A DNA stretch of 64,000 nucleotides from RBG-16-34-14 sp963727535. Lineage in GTDB: Bacteria > Bacteroidota > Ignavibacteria > Ignavibacteriales > Ignavibacteriaceae. Position 1 is the first letter of the stretch; the number at the start of each line of letters is the position of its first letter. Position numbers and translations under genes: made by a program. Location of the stretch: NCBI GenBank assembly GCA_963727535.1, contig CAVSGR010000006.1, positions 744,001-808,000 on the forward strand. Reading direction: 5' to 3'. Below, piece after piece: positions 7,514-17,758 of the stretch. The notes below the pieces were generated by a model. The model had not been told where the DNA came from. It saw only the letters and a program-made list of their open reading frames with translations, and ran no database searches.

Positions 7514-10375
7514 TTATTTAAGAAGAATCATCTTTTTCACAGATATATAGTTACCTGCTTTTAACCTGTAGAAATAAATTCCACTTGCGAGGTTTTTTGC
7601 ATCAAATGTTACTTTATAATTCCCGGCAGTTTTTTCTTCATTAACAAGTGTGACTATTTCTCTTCCAAGAATATCATAAACCTTAAGATTTACGAATGAT
7701 GATTTAGGAATTACGAATTTAATATTTGTTGAAGGATTGAAGGGGTTGGGATAATTTTGGAATAAGCTAAATGAGGTTGGTATCTCTTTAGGCTTATCTG
7801 GTGTTATGCTTGTAGCTTTATCTCCTGTGTAACGAATTAAGGTTAATGCACTGTAAAAATTAGAATTTCCTATATTTCCTGCGACAACTATTTTCCCATC
7901 ATTTTGCATAAGTGCTAAAGAAGTTTCGGCATACGAACTTCCGATAGTTGTTTGTTTAATTCCACCTGCCCCAAAAGTATTATCCAGGCTTCCGTCGGTG
8001 TTTAACCTTACTATCTTGATATTTTGTATGTTAGAATTATCACTAACAGACTCGCCGGCTAAAATTATTTTCCCATCAGCTTGAATTATGACGGAATTGC
8101 ATTCATCGTAAGAATTTGGGGTTCCAGGAATAAAAACTCCGTTTGATCCAAAAGTGTCGTCTAAGTTACCATTTGCATTATATCGTGCTACTACAAAATC
8201 ATATTCAGTACTTTTTTGTATATACCCGGCAGCAATAATTTTCCCATCGGGTTGCAATGCTGCTGAATTAAGAAATACATATGGGTTTTCAAAGGACGTT
8301 AAGACAATCCCGTTATTTCCAAAAGAACTATCAACACTTCCATCTATTTTATATCTAATTAGAGCAAATTTATTTTCAGTAGTATCGGATGCTATTCCGG
8401 CGGCAATTATTTTACCGTTGTTTTGTATTAAGACGGAATAAGAATAATCTTGTTTATGGCCAGTAAGAGAGGAAGTAATAACAATTCCGTTATTTCCAAA
8501 AGAGTTGTCTAAATTCCCATCAGTATTATACCGTGCCAAAATAAAATGAACTTCACCATTACTGCTAAACGAATTTCCGATAGCAACAATTTTACCGTCA
8601 CTTTGTATTGCTAATGATTGAACCGCAACGCTGGAATCCATTGATGTAATAGTGTAACCATCATTTCCAAAATTAGGATCAGGATTTCCATTAGAGTCCG
8701 CACGGCTGATAACAAAAGAGGGTTTTTGACCACTAAAATATACATACCCACCAAGGACAATTTTATTGTCGTTCTGTATTTTTATGGAAGTATAAGTACT
8801 AAATGATGATGTCACCGGAGAATAAGATTTAGAACCGTTATCTAAAAAAGTAGTATCAATTGTGCCATCAGAATTGAATCGCGCAATGCCCAATGAATAA
8901 GGAAAAGTAAAAGAACCTGCTACAAGAATTTTCCCGCTGCTTTGAATAGCTGCTGAGCCCAGACTTGTATAAGATTCTCCAACCTGGGATAGTACTATTC
9001 CGGAATTTGCAAATGTTTCATCTAAAGTTCCATCGGGATTGTAGGAAACCACAGTAAAATTTTGTTCTATGCCTGCCTCTGGCTTTTTAGCTGAAAAATA
9101 TCCTGCTAAATCATGTTCACCAACAAATGATTCTGAATACCCGGCAGCTAAAATATTCCCATTGCTTTGAATTGCCACTGAATATGCATAATCATTGGCA
9201 AATCCAACAGGTGTAGTAACAATTCCATTAGTCCCGAAAGAGCTGTCAATGATGCCGTTTGATTTGTATTGAACTATTGCAATGTCATTGTCGTTATTAT
9301 TATATGAATAACCTGCAAGAACTATTTTCCCATCGCTTTTAATTGCTGCTGAATATGCATAATCATTGGTTATTCCAACATTAGTAATTGTTCTTCCAAT
9401 CGTTCCAAATGACTCATCCAAAAGACCATTGGTATCATAACGTGCAATTGAAAAATCATAGTTGGCTCCGTTATAAGAATAACCGGCAGCTATAATTTTT
9501 CCATCATCCTGTAATAGTACAGATTTTGCAACATCCGTGGAGGTACCAACTTGAGTAAATACCTTTCCATTTATTCCAAAGGTATTATCTATGGTTCCAT
9601 CAGAATTATAACGTACTAAAGCATAATCATCATTAGTTTGAAAGCCTGAGCCAGCAAGAATAATTTTACCATCGTTTTGAACCACCATTGAATAAGCGTA
9701 ATCGTAAGAAGCTCCTACCTGGGTTATAACAATTCCATCGTGTCCAAAATCAGTATCATAAGTTCCGTCGGTGTTAAACCTGCTAAGAAAAAAATCTTCA
9801 TTACTTCCATTAAAGTAATGCCCAGCTGCAAGAATTTTTCCATCCTGCTGAACCTTTGTTGAAGTAATTGTCACACTATTTGCTCCGACAGATTTAAGTA
9901 CAATTCCATTGTCTCCAAAAGAAATATCCAGGGTTCCATCAGTATTATAACGAGCAATGGCAATCTTGCTTATACCACCTACTGATGAAAATCCTGCCGC
10001 AATAATTTTCCCATCGCTTTGTAGAGTAATTGAATTTGCAAAAGCCGCATCGTTTATATTAGTATTTACAATTCCATTTGTCCCAAAAGTATTATCCATG
10101 GTTCCATCAGTGTTATAACGAACTATTGAAAAACGGAAAAATGTTTCATTAATAGTTGTATATCCGGCTGCTAAAACCTTTCCATCATCCTGAATTGCAA
10201 TTGAGTTTATTTCAGAACTTCCTTGCGGATAAATTGCAGCCGTTGTAATCCCGCCCTGTCCAAAAGTTGTATCCAACTGTCCGGCTTGAGGATAAACTTC
10301 TCTAGCGAATAAGATAAAAAATAAAGAAAAAACTAGTTTTAAGATTTTATTTTTCATATTTGTAATCCGTTTCAA
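7514..10375 (-). CDS. Delta-60 repeat protein with T9SS sorting domain (paralogue 2)
   Basis: A 953-aa secreted protein with the same plan as its neighbours: signal peptide in the first ~29 residues (the first seven, MKRITNM, may precede the real start at MKNKILKLVFSLFF), 14 delta-60 repeats, a linker 'LIRYTGDKATSITPDKPKE', and a type A T9SS C-terminal domain from 'SFSLFQNYPNPFNPSTNIKF' to 'YISVKKMILLK'. Repeats 8 and 9 have degenerate ends (DETFA, DTTFL). The 3' ~170 bp are almost identical in DNA to paralogue 1, while the repeat regions differ widely, which suggests the sorting domain is exchanged or conserved separately. Same strand, 59 bp upstream of paralogue 1. Confidence 0.88.
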   Translation of the reverse strand: MKRITNMKNKILKLVFSLFFILFAREVYPQAGQLDTTFGQGGITTAAIYPQGSSEINSIAIQDDGKVLAAGYTTINETFFRFSIVRYNTDGTMDNTFGTNGIVNTNINDAAFANSITLQSDGKIIAAGFSSVGGISKIAIARYNTDGTLDISFGDNGIVLKSVGANSVTITSTKVQQDGKILAAGHYFNGSNEDFFLSRFNTDGTYDTDFGHDGIVITQVGASYDYAYSMVVQNDGKIILAGSGFQTNDDYALVRYNSDGTIDNTFGINGKVFTQVGTSTDVAKSVLLQDDGKIIAAGYSYNGANYDFSIARYDTNGLLDESFGTIGRTITNVGITNDYAYSAAIKSDGKIVLAGYSYNNNDNDIAIVQYKSNGIIDSSFGTNGIVTTPVGFANDYAYSVAIQSNGNILAAGYSESFVGEHDLAGYFSAKKPEAGIEQNFTVVSYNPDGTLDETFANSGIVLSQVGESYTSLGSAAIQSSGKILVAGSFTFPYSLGIARFNSDGTIDTTFLDNGSKSYSPVTSSFSTYTSIKIQNDNKIVLGGYVYFSGQKPSFVISRADSNGNPDPNFGNDGYTITSMDSSVAVQSLAIQSDGKIVAIGNSFSSNGEVHFILARYNTDGNLDNSFGNNGIVITSSLTGHKQDYSYSVLIQNNGKIIAAGIASDTTENKFALIRYKIDGSVDSSFGNNGIVLTSFENPYVFLNSAALQPDGKIIAAGYIQKSTEYDFVVARYNANGNLDDTFGSNGVFIPGTPNSYDECNSVIIQADGKIILAGESVSDNSNIQNIKIVRLNTDGSLDNTFGAGGIKQTTIGSSYAETSLALMQNDGKIVVAGNIGNSNFYSALTLIRYTGDKATSITPDKPKEIPTSFSLFQNYPNPFNPSTNIKFVIPKSSFVNLKVYDILGREIVTLVNEEKTAGNYKVTFDAKNLASGIYFYRLKAGNYISVKKMILLK

Positions 10376-10410
10376 TAATTACCTTCCTTTAAATATTATT
10401 TATTATAGAG

Positions 10411-13176
10411 TTAGCGCAAAAGAATCATCTTTTTCACAGATATATAATTACCTGCTTTTAACCTGTAGAAATAAATTCCACTGGCGAGGTTTTGTGCATC
10501 AAATGTTACTTTATAATTCCCGGCAGTTTTTTCTTCATTAACAAGTGTGACTATTTCTCTTCCAAGAATATCATAAACTTTAAGTGTAACGTAACTGCTG
10601 GCGGGTAGCTGCCAACTAATTATTGTACTTGGATTGAATGGGTTTGGGTAATTCTGTAATAAGCTAAATGAGGTTGGTATCTGTTTAGTCTTATCTGGTG
10701 TTATGCTTGTAGTTTTATCTCCTGTGTAACGAATTATTGTATTTACAGATATTGTTTCATCTTGATTAATTGAAGTGCCGGCAGCAATAATATTCCCATC
10801 TTTCTGTATAGCAATTGATTTTATAATATTATAAAAAGCGCCATATTTATCTGTTTTAATACCATTTAATCCGAAAGTTGAATCAAGGCTGCCATCATTG
10901 TTATACCTTAAGGTAAGATATGCACCTCCATCAGAACCTCCGACAACAATCTTCCCGTCATCCTGCAATTTTACGGAATATGCAATTGAAGATGAATCAG
11001 CGGTTGGCGTAAATACAGTACCATTTGTTCCAAAAGTGCTGTCTAAACTTCCATTTGAATTGTAGCGTACAAGTGCGATTTCACTGTTATTAGTATTACC
11101 GTAAGAACCTGCGGCAATTATTTTACCATCATTTTGTAATTGTATTGAGTAACACCTGTTAGTACTACTTCCAATTGATGTGGTTACAATTCCTCCCACC
11201 CCGAATGTGCTGTCTAATTTTCCCTCCAAAGTACAGCGAGCTAATGCAAAATTATCTTTATTTTCATCTCTGTAATAACCGGCTAATAAAATTTTACCAT
11301 CATCCTGTATTGCTGATGCAGAAGCTATGCTAAAAGAAGTACCTATTGGGATTATTACAATTCCTTCTGGTCCAAAAGTATTATCAAAACTTCCATCTGC
11401 ATTAAAGCGAAGGGCTGCAAAACCAGCACTATTGCCGGAGTAAGAATATCCGGAAGCTATTATTTTACCATCATCCTGAAGGGCTATTGAATAAACATGA
11501 TCTATCGAGCTACTTGCGGGAAGCTGGGAAATTCCGCCCATACCGAAAGCATTATCCAAACTTCCGTCAGAAGTAAAGCAGACGGCAACCGAGTGGGGCT
11601 CATTTTCGAAATATGTAGTGCCGGTTACAACTATTCTCCCGTCATTTTGTATAGCTATGGCTCCCATATCTTCGCTGGAAGAATCATTAATTGATGTAAC
11701 AATTTTCCCATTTATACCAAATGTATTATCCGGGCTACCATCGGGATTGAAACGACTTAATGCGAAATCATTATTGTTGCTACTGAAGATGTTGCATAGT
11801 GTTACAATTTTTTCTTTGTCATTATTTTTTTGTAATACTGCTGATGTTGTGTATTCCGATGAATAATTGACTTCCGTAACCACAATGCCATTAGTTCCAA
11901 AAGTATTATCTAAGCTTCCATCTGTATTGTAACGGGCTGTAATTGAATTATCTCCATTTGCGTCTGAGTATGTACTACCCGTTGCAATAATCTTCCCGTT
12001 ACCAAATTTTGCTACAGCATAAGCTCGCTCATCAGAATTTTCTAAAACAGTAATTTTTATTCCGTTATTTCCGAATGAATCATCTAGAGATCCGTTAGAG
12101 TTGTAACGAACTAATACAAAGTTTCCGTCTGTTCCATTATATGTGAAGCCGGCTGCTATAACCTTACCATCGTTTTGTATTATGACTGAATTGGGATCAT
12201 CATTATGCTCTCCAATTGGTGTAATGGTTATACCGTTCGTTCCAAAAGTACTATCTAAGTTTCCATCTGAATTGAACCGGGCCATTACAAAATCATTATT
12301 ATTAAGACCATTAGAATAATCTCCGGCAACTACAATTTTTCCATCCTGTTGAATTGCAACAGATCGAGCTTCGCTGTCGGAAACCCCAAATGGCGTTGTT
12401 ACTACACCTCCTGACCCAAATGTATTATCTAAACTTCCGTCCACTTTATAGCGCACTAATGTAAATCCTAAAGTTGATTTACCGGCTGCTACTATTTTCC
12501 CATCATTTTGTATTTTGATTGAATAAATATGAGAATCTGAATTTCCAATTGTTGTAGTTACTATTCCATTTACTCCAAATGTGCTGTCTAAACTTCCATC
12601 AGAGTTGTATCTTGCCAACGTAAATTCAAAGTCACCTTGGTTTTGCTGAGAAGAACCTGCGACCACAATTTTCCCATCACCTTGTATTTTAACCGAGTTG
12701 GAGTAAGCATATACTCCTATGGGCGTTACAACGGTACCGTAATTTCCAAATGAATAGTCCTTATTCCCATCTGCATTATAACGAACCAGAGCGAAATTAT
12801 TTATACCTCCTTTATTTGAAGAACCGGCAGCAATTAATTTTCCATCGCTTTGCATTGCCAAAGATCTGGCTTCTTCAGAATATCCACCGTCTGCCGAAGC
12901 AATGCCGTTTAATCCGAAAGAGTTGTCTAATTTTCCATCAGAGTTATAGCGCATAGCCAAGAAATCACCGCCTGCAGATCCTGCTACTACTATTTTTTCA
13001 TCGTTTTGTATTACAATTGCCCTTGTATGACTGTTTTGTCTAATAGGGTTTATAATATTGGTTACAATACCTTCTTGACCGAAGGTTTGGTCTAATTGCC
13101 CTGCTTGAGAGAAAATTTGTTTTGCGTGTATTATTAAGAATAAAGAAACAAATAAAAATATTTTTCGGGTTTTCAT
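10411..13176 (-). CDS. Delta-60 repeat protein with T9SS sorting domain (paralogue 3)
   Basis: A 921-aa secreted protein and the first of the three tandem genes. The signal peptide is ~1-23 (MKTRKIFLFVSLFLIIHAKQIFSQ), then 14 delta-60 repeats starting 'AGQLDQTFGQEGIV'. The linker 'IIRYTGDKTTSITPDKTKQ' is close to that of paralogue 2. In its T9SS domain the segment after NPFNPST is 'IISWQLPASSYVTLKVYD' instead of 'NIKFVIPKSSFVNLKVYD', while the last ~55 residues again match the other two, so the domain is a mosaic. It lies 235 bp downstream of the hybrid two-component regulator on the same strand, with room for its own promoter. Confidence 0.88.
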   Translation of the reverse strand: MKTRKIFLFVSLFLIIHAKQIFSQAGQLDQTFGQEGIVTNIINPIRQNSHTRAIVIQNDEKIVVAGSAGGDFLAMRYNSDGKLDNSFGLNGIASADGGYSEEARSLAMQSDGKLIAAGSSNKGGINNFALVRYNADGNKDYSFGNYGTVVTPIGVYAYSNSVKIQGDGKIVVAGSSQQNQGDFEFTLARYNSDGSLDSTFGVNGIVTTTIGNSDSHIYSIKIQNDGKIVAAGKSTLGFTLVRYKVDGSLDNTFGSGGVVTTPFGVSDSEARSVAIQQDGKIVVAGDYSNGLNNNDFVMARFNSDGNLDSTFGTNGITITPIGEHNDDPNSVIIQNDGKVIAAGFTYNGTDGNFVLVRYNSNGSLDDSFGNNGIKITVLENSDERAYAVAKFGNGKIIATGSTYSDANGDNSITARYNTDGSLDNTFGTNGIVVTEVNYSSEYTTSAVLQKNNDKEKIVTLCNIFSSNNNDFALSRFNPDGSPDNTFGINGKIVTSINDSSSEDMGAIAIQNDGRIVVTGTTYFENEPHSVAVCFTSDGSLDNAFGMGGISQLPASSSIDHVYSIALQDDGKIIASGYSYSGNSAGFAALRFNADGSFDNTFGPEGIVIIPIGTSFSIASASAIQDDGKILLAGYYRDENKDNFALARCTLEGKLDSTFGVGGIVTTSIGSSTNRCYSIQLQNDGKIIAAGSYGNTNNSEIALVRYNSNGSLDSTFGTNGTVFTPTADSSSIAYSVKLQDDGKIVVGGSDGGAYLTLRYNNDGSLDSTFGLNGIKTDKYGAFYNIIKSIAIQKDGNIIAAGTSINQDETISVNTIIRYTGDKTTSITPDKTKQIPTSFSLLQNYPNPFNPSTIISWQLPASSYVTLKVYDILGREIVTLVNEEKTAGNYKVTFDAQNLASGIYFYRLKAGNYISVKKMILLR

Positions 13177-13411
13177 TTTAGCAGTCCTCTAATTGATTAA
13201 TATATTTCAGCACATTTTATTAACAGTTGCGTATCAGATAGTCTTTAAGGAATTGAGATAAATGTAAGGAGTCAATTGAAGGAATTCTTGCCCTGTTGTT
13301 ACAAAAGTTTGAACAATATTCTCACGTGATGAAAATAGGCTGAAAGGGGAAGGATTTGAGTATTACTATTTATAGTTGCAATTGGCAACGAAACCATTTA
13401 CATAAAATGAG

Positions 13412-16400
13412 TTATTTTTTAAGGGAATTATTTTTAGCAGCATATTCGGATGGAGATTGGTGAAAATGCTCTTTAAAGCTGCGCGTAAAATAGGAGAGAC
13501 TGCCAAAACCAACAGAATAAGCAATTTCAGTCACATTTCCGGATTTGCTTATTAATAGTTGGGCAGCTCTTTCAAGCCTGTAGCGTCTTATAAATTCGCC
13601 TGGTGCCTGGTTAGTAACAGCTTTCATCTTGCGGTGCAACTGTGCCCTGCTTATTGCCAATGCATTTTGTATTTCCTGTGCCACAAAATTTTCGTTTGAA
13701 ATATTTTCTTCGATTAAATTTTCTATTTTTTTCAGGAACTGCTCGTCCATGCTGCTTATGTTTACCTTGCGGGGCTGTAGTATAATTTCGCGGCTGAATT
13801 TTTTACGCAATTCCTGCCGCTGACGGATTAAATTATTTACTCTCGTTTGAAGTTCTTTCCTGTCAAATGGTTTGGTTAAATAATCATCTGCCCCGGTTTC
13901 TAAACCTTCTATTTTATGTTCCTGTCCTGCCTTTGCAGTAAGCATTATAACAGGAATATGACTTGTATATTCATCATTCTTCAGCTTCTCACAGAAAACC
14001 ATACCATCCATCTTAGGCATCATAAGATCTGTAATCACGAGATCGGGAATCTCTTTCTTTGCTATTTTCAAACCTTCTTCCCCGTGAGGAGCTTCTAATA
14101 TTTTGTAGCTTTGTACTAATTGTTTTCTGATAAATCCTCTCATATCATTATTATCTTCAACAATTAATATTATTGGGTTTTCTTTTTCATCGACATCAGT
14201 ATTTGTTTCACTCTTTTCTTTAATTTGTTCTTCTGTGAAGACAGGCTGCGGCAAATAATCATTTTCATCTATTCCATTTTTTTGCTTTTCTGTTTCTTTA
14301 ATTGGAATTGTAACAATAAACTTAGAACCTTTTCCTTGCTGACTTTCAACATCTATTTTCCCCCGCATCAATTCGGTTAATTCTTTGGTTAAAGAAAGAC
14401 CAATGCCCGTTCCTTCATATTCCCTTGTTATTGAATTATCCGATTGGAAGAAGCGATCAAAAATAAAAGGAAGATGTTCAGATGAAATACCTTTACCGTT
14501 GTCGCTTACTTCTATAGTAAGAAGATCATTTTTGAAGTGTACATTAAATGTAACTTCACCATTATCAGCTGTAAATTTGAAGGCGTTTGATAAGAGATTG
14601 TAAAGGATTTTTTCCAGCTTATCCTGGTCGAACATTGTGAAAAATTCTTCCCCGGGGACGCGGATATCATATTTTATATTTCGTTGTTCTGCGAATGAAC
14701 TAAATGCTGAACCAATAGCGCGTAAAAATCCGAATATGTCCCCATTAACAGGATTCAACTCCAAACTATTTGCATCGAGTTTTGAAAGATCCAACAATTG
14801 ATTAACAAGTTTAAGTAAGCGGTTTGCATTATCGCGAATCATTAATCCATCTTCCTTTGATAAAGATTCTCCCTTGGTTTGCAAAACCTGTTCTACAGGA
14901 CCTTTTATTAAAGTCAATGGAGTTCTAAATTCGTGAGAAATATTTGCAAAGAAGCGTGCTTTCTGCTTATCAACTTCTTTAAGCTGTTCTGCCTGCTCAG
15001 CTAATTGTTTTGTTTTTCCCTCCAACTGATGAGTTCTTTCTTCAACAATTTTTTCAAGTTTTATTTTATCATTTCTTAAATGATTTAATCTCCATTTTAT
15101 GATTATCGAAACGAATCCTATAAAAACCAAGCCATATAAAAGAAAAGACCACCAGCTTCTATACCAGGGAGGTAAAATTATGAATGCATATTTATCTTCA
15201 TTACTTATATAACCGTAAATATTTTTTGCCCTGATATGAAAAATATAGTTTCCCCCAGATAAATTAGTGTATTCTCTTTGTGTTTCTCCTGACCAATCCG
15301 ACCAGTTTTTATCAAAACCTTCAAGGTAATATTGATATTGATTAGCTTTTTCATCACGATAGCTTAATGCCGAAAACTGGAAATGAAATTTATTATTATA
15401 AAACGGGAGTGAGGGATTTAACTTAACATCGGAACTATTTCCTCCATATAAAATTGAATCATTAAAAATTACTTTACTGATATGAGCATTAAAATTTGAA
15501 TCCCTTTTTTCTTTTATACTCAAATCATGTTTAATTATCTCTCCTTTACTTCCATACAGGATAAAATGATTCGCTGCATCATATAAAAATCCTCCCTCTT
15601 CAACGTTCCTGCTAATGTTTTCTTCTCTTAAATCTTCTACTTTATAATTCCCATTATCAAGTTTCCAGGCGACTATATTACCTGCATTTTTTCCACCAGC
15701 CTTTTTATGAAACCATATATTACCCTCATTATCAATTGAGGACAGATGAAAATCCTTAGTTTGTAAACCAGTTAAATCATTAAATATTTTTTCAAGTATA
15801 AATTTATCTGCAGATTTATCATAGGAATATATATCGTTACTACCTATGCAAGAAAAAATTACATTGTTTTCAAAAGGATATAATTGCCCAAGATCATCAG
15901 GAAGTCCATTTACAGTATCATATTTTTTTACTATCGGTTGCTTAAGATGCAAAGCATCTTCCTTATTTTGAAACGAGACTTTCCAAATGTAGTTTACATT
16001 AGTCTCCAGCCATAAATTTCCATTAGGCATTTCAATAACATCGTATGTTGAGCCGTGAATTCCGGAAATATCTTTTTCATTATGCCATTTGCCGTTTTCA
16101 TAATAAATTGAACTTAGTCCTAATGCAGAACCTATAAAAATTCTGTTAGAATCTAACTTCGATTTTGTTAATGAATTAATAGCCAGGTTATTTATTTGAG
16201 TCAAAATTTTTGATTTATCTTTTAAAAGAAATAACCCATTATCCAAAGCAACAAACAATGAATTATTAAATTGCAGCAAATACCAAACTCTTTGGTTTGC
16301 CCCTTTAATTAGATGAAATGTACCATTTTCAAAATAATATAATCCTTTATCCGTACCCACGTAAATAGTATACTGAAATTCTTTAACAAACCACACATTT

Positions 16401-17473
16401 TCTTTTGACTGAGGACTAATTCTAAACTTAGAAAAGGGAGAAGGATATTCAATTTTAGCAATTCCATCATTTAAAGTAGCCCATAATATTCCGGATTTAT
16501 CGTGGTAAAGTCCAAATACCGTTAAAGAATTTATCTCATTTTCGTTGTTGAGTGTAAGAAGGGTTTTTCCGCGTTTATTAATAATTACTATGCCACCTTG
16601 CAATGTTCCAAAAGCAAAAGTTGAATCAGAAAGTAAAATTCCGCAATAGGTTTCATTCTCCTCTAAATATTTATCACTTTCAGTTTTGAATTGAGAAATA
16701 TTATTTCCGTCATATAAAAAAAGCCCCTTCTTTAATGAGGCAAATAAAATATGCTTTTTATCATAAGGCAGAGCAACAAAAACATTTATGTTTTTAAAAT
16801 ATTCACCATTATTTATCAACTTCATTTCGCCATTAACAGGCTGCATTAATCCTTTATTTTTAGTACTTATATATATATTACCATTTACCTCTGTAGCCCA
16901 AACGAATCTATCTTCTCCTGCATTCCAAACTTTGAATTTCTTTCCATCCCATAACAGCAGTTTTTCATTAGTTTGAAAATAAATCCCCTTAGAAGTACAA
17001 AAAACATTTCGACATGCCGAAAAATTTTTATCATCTTCATTTAATTTTGGTAACAAAGAAACATAGTATATTTTGCCATACTGATCTGCATCAAGATAAC
17101 CTATCTCACTTTCTGCGCCCACATAAATTCTGTTATTTCTGTCAATTGCTAAAGCAAAAACTGCTGCCTCATTAGGTAATGTTATTAAATCCCAATTAGT
17201 TCCATCGTAGATAAGAATCCCGCTTCCATTTCCAAAATACATAACTCCGGTACTATCTTGAACAACAGCCCAGTTTTGTGAATATGCGTTATAATCATCC
17301 GTGCCGTAATAAGAAATTTTAGGAATACCAGTTCCCAACACATTATGTCTGGCAAAGTTTTGTGAAATAACTTTAGGAGATAATAGAAAAAGAAAAATAA
17401 ACAATGCATAGAATCCCACATTGATTGAATAAGAATAAAAATGCTTAATACTATTTTTTGTAACGTTAATCAA
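13412..17473 (-). CDS. Hybrid two-component system protein (sensor kinase - receiver - AraC regulator)
   Basis: A 1353-aa one-protein signalling system of the HTCS type. Order: signal/anchor helix (~14-38); a long periplasmic part of propeller repeats (units such as 'VVQDSTGVMYFGNGSGILIYDG' and 'LYHDKSGILWATLNDGIAKIEY') followed by a Y_Y_Y domain ('YYLEGFDKNWSDWS'); membrane helix ~773-795; HisKA with H847 in 'FFANISHEFRTPL'; HATPase with 'LLSNAFKFT', 'DNGKGI' and 'GTGIGLSLTKEL'; receiver domain with phosphoacceptor D1149 in 'VITDLMMPKMDG'; and a C-terminal AraC-type HTH ('VTEIAYSVGFGSLSYFTRSF'). In Bacteroidota such proteins sense periplasmic ligands and activate adjacent genes. Here the next genes downstream are the three delta-60 T9SS genes, which are the likely targets. 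Confidence 0.92.
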   Translation of the reverse strand: MINVTKNSIKHFYSYSINVGFYALFIFLFLLSPKVISQNFARHNVLGTGIPKISYYGTDDYNAYSQNWAVVQDSTGVMYFGNGSGILIYDGTNWDLITLPNEAAVFALAIDRNNRIYVGAESEIGYLDADQYGKIYYVSLLPKLNEDDKNFSACRNVFCTSKGIYFQTNEKLLLWDGKKFKVWNAGEDRFVWATEVNGNIYISTKNKGLMQPVNGEMKLINNGEYFKNINVFVALPYDKKHILFASLKKGLFLYDGNNISQFKTESDKYLEENETYCGILLSDSTFAFGTLQGGIVIINKRGKTLLTLNNENEINSLTVFGLYHDKSGILWATLNDGIAKIEYPSPFSKFRISPQSKENVWFVKEFQYTIYVGTDKGLYYFENGTFHLIKGANQRVWYLLQFNNSLFVALDNGLFLLKDKSKILTQINNLAINSLTKSKLDSNRIFIGSALGLSSIYYENGKWHNEKDISGIHGSTYDVIEMPNGNLWLETNVNYIWKVSFQNKEDALHLKQPIVKKYDTVNGLPDDLGQLYPFENNVIFSCIGSNDIYSYDKSADKFILEKIFNDLTGLQTKDFHLSSIDNEGNIWFHKKAGGKNAGNIVAWKLDNGNYKVEDLREENISRNVEEGGFLYDAANHFILYGSKGEIIKHDLSIKEKRDSNFNAHISKVIFNDSILYGGNSSDVKLNPSLPFYNNKFHFQFSALSYRDEKANQYQYYLEGFDKNWSDWSGETQREYTNLSGGNYIFHIRAKNIYGYISNEDKYAFIILPPWYRSWWSFLLYGLVFIGFVSIIIKWRLNHLRNDKIKLEKIVEERTHQLEGKTKQLAEQAEQLKEVDKQKARFFANISHEFRTPLTLIKGPVEQVLQTKGESLSKEDGLMIRDNANRLLKLVNQLLDLSKLDANSLELNPVNGDIFGFLRAIGSAFSSFAEQRNIKYDIRVPGEEFFTMFDQDKLEKILYNLLSNAFKFTADNGEVTFNVHFKNDLLTIEVSDNGKGISSEHLPFIFDRFFQSDNSITREYEGTGIGLSLTKELTELMRGKIDVESQQGKGSKFIVTIPIKETEKQKNGIDENDYLPQPVFTEEQIKEKSETNTDVDEKENPIILIVEDNNDMRGFIRKQLVQSYKILEAPHGEEGLKIAKKEIPDLVITDLMMPKMDGMVFCEKLKNDEYTSHIPVIMLTAKAGQEHKIEGLETGADDYLTKPFDRKELQTRVNNLIRQRQELRKKFSREIILQPRKVNISSMDEQFLKKIENLIEENISNENFVAQEIQNALAISRAQLHRKMKAVTNQAPGEFIRRYRLERAAQLLISKSGNVTEIAYSVGFGSLSYFTRSFKEHFHQSPSEYAAKNNSLKK

Positions 17474-17532
17474 ATTATTTTACAAGAATAAATTCTCTGG
17501 TTTTGATATAGTAATAGTTAGCAAACAACTGA

Positions 17533-17540
17533 CAAAATTA
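17533..17540 (-). promoter_or_regulatory. Candidate -7 box for the hybrid two-component gene
   Basis: TAATTTTG on the minus strand (plus 17533-17540) fits TAnnTTTG and lies 60 bp before the start codon. No -33 element at good spacing is visible, so this is weak. The remaining gap to uvrA (17541-17758) shows only a small 'gttga-tattc-tcaac' hairpin near 17554. Confidence 0.3.
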
Positions 17541-17758
17541 ACATATAAAAGTAAGTTGATATTCTCAACAGAGAGATATACCTCATTTCTTACCCAACTC
17601 ATAATCAAAATATTGTTATTTTAAAGGTTCAAATTTTGCGATTAGTTCACATTCTTTAGGAATATTGGTATAAAGGAATAAGGGAATAATGAAGAAGAAA
17701 TTCCATTACTCCACACTCAAATATTTCATAAGTATTGATTTAACACGTAATTATATTT

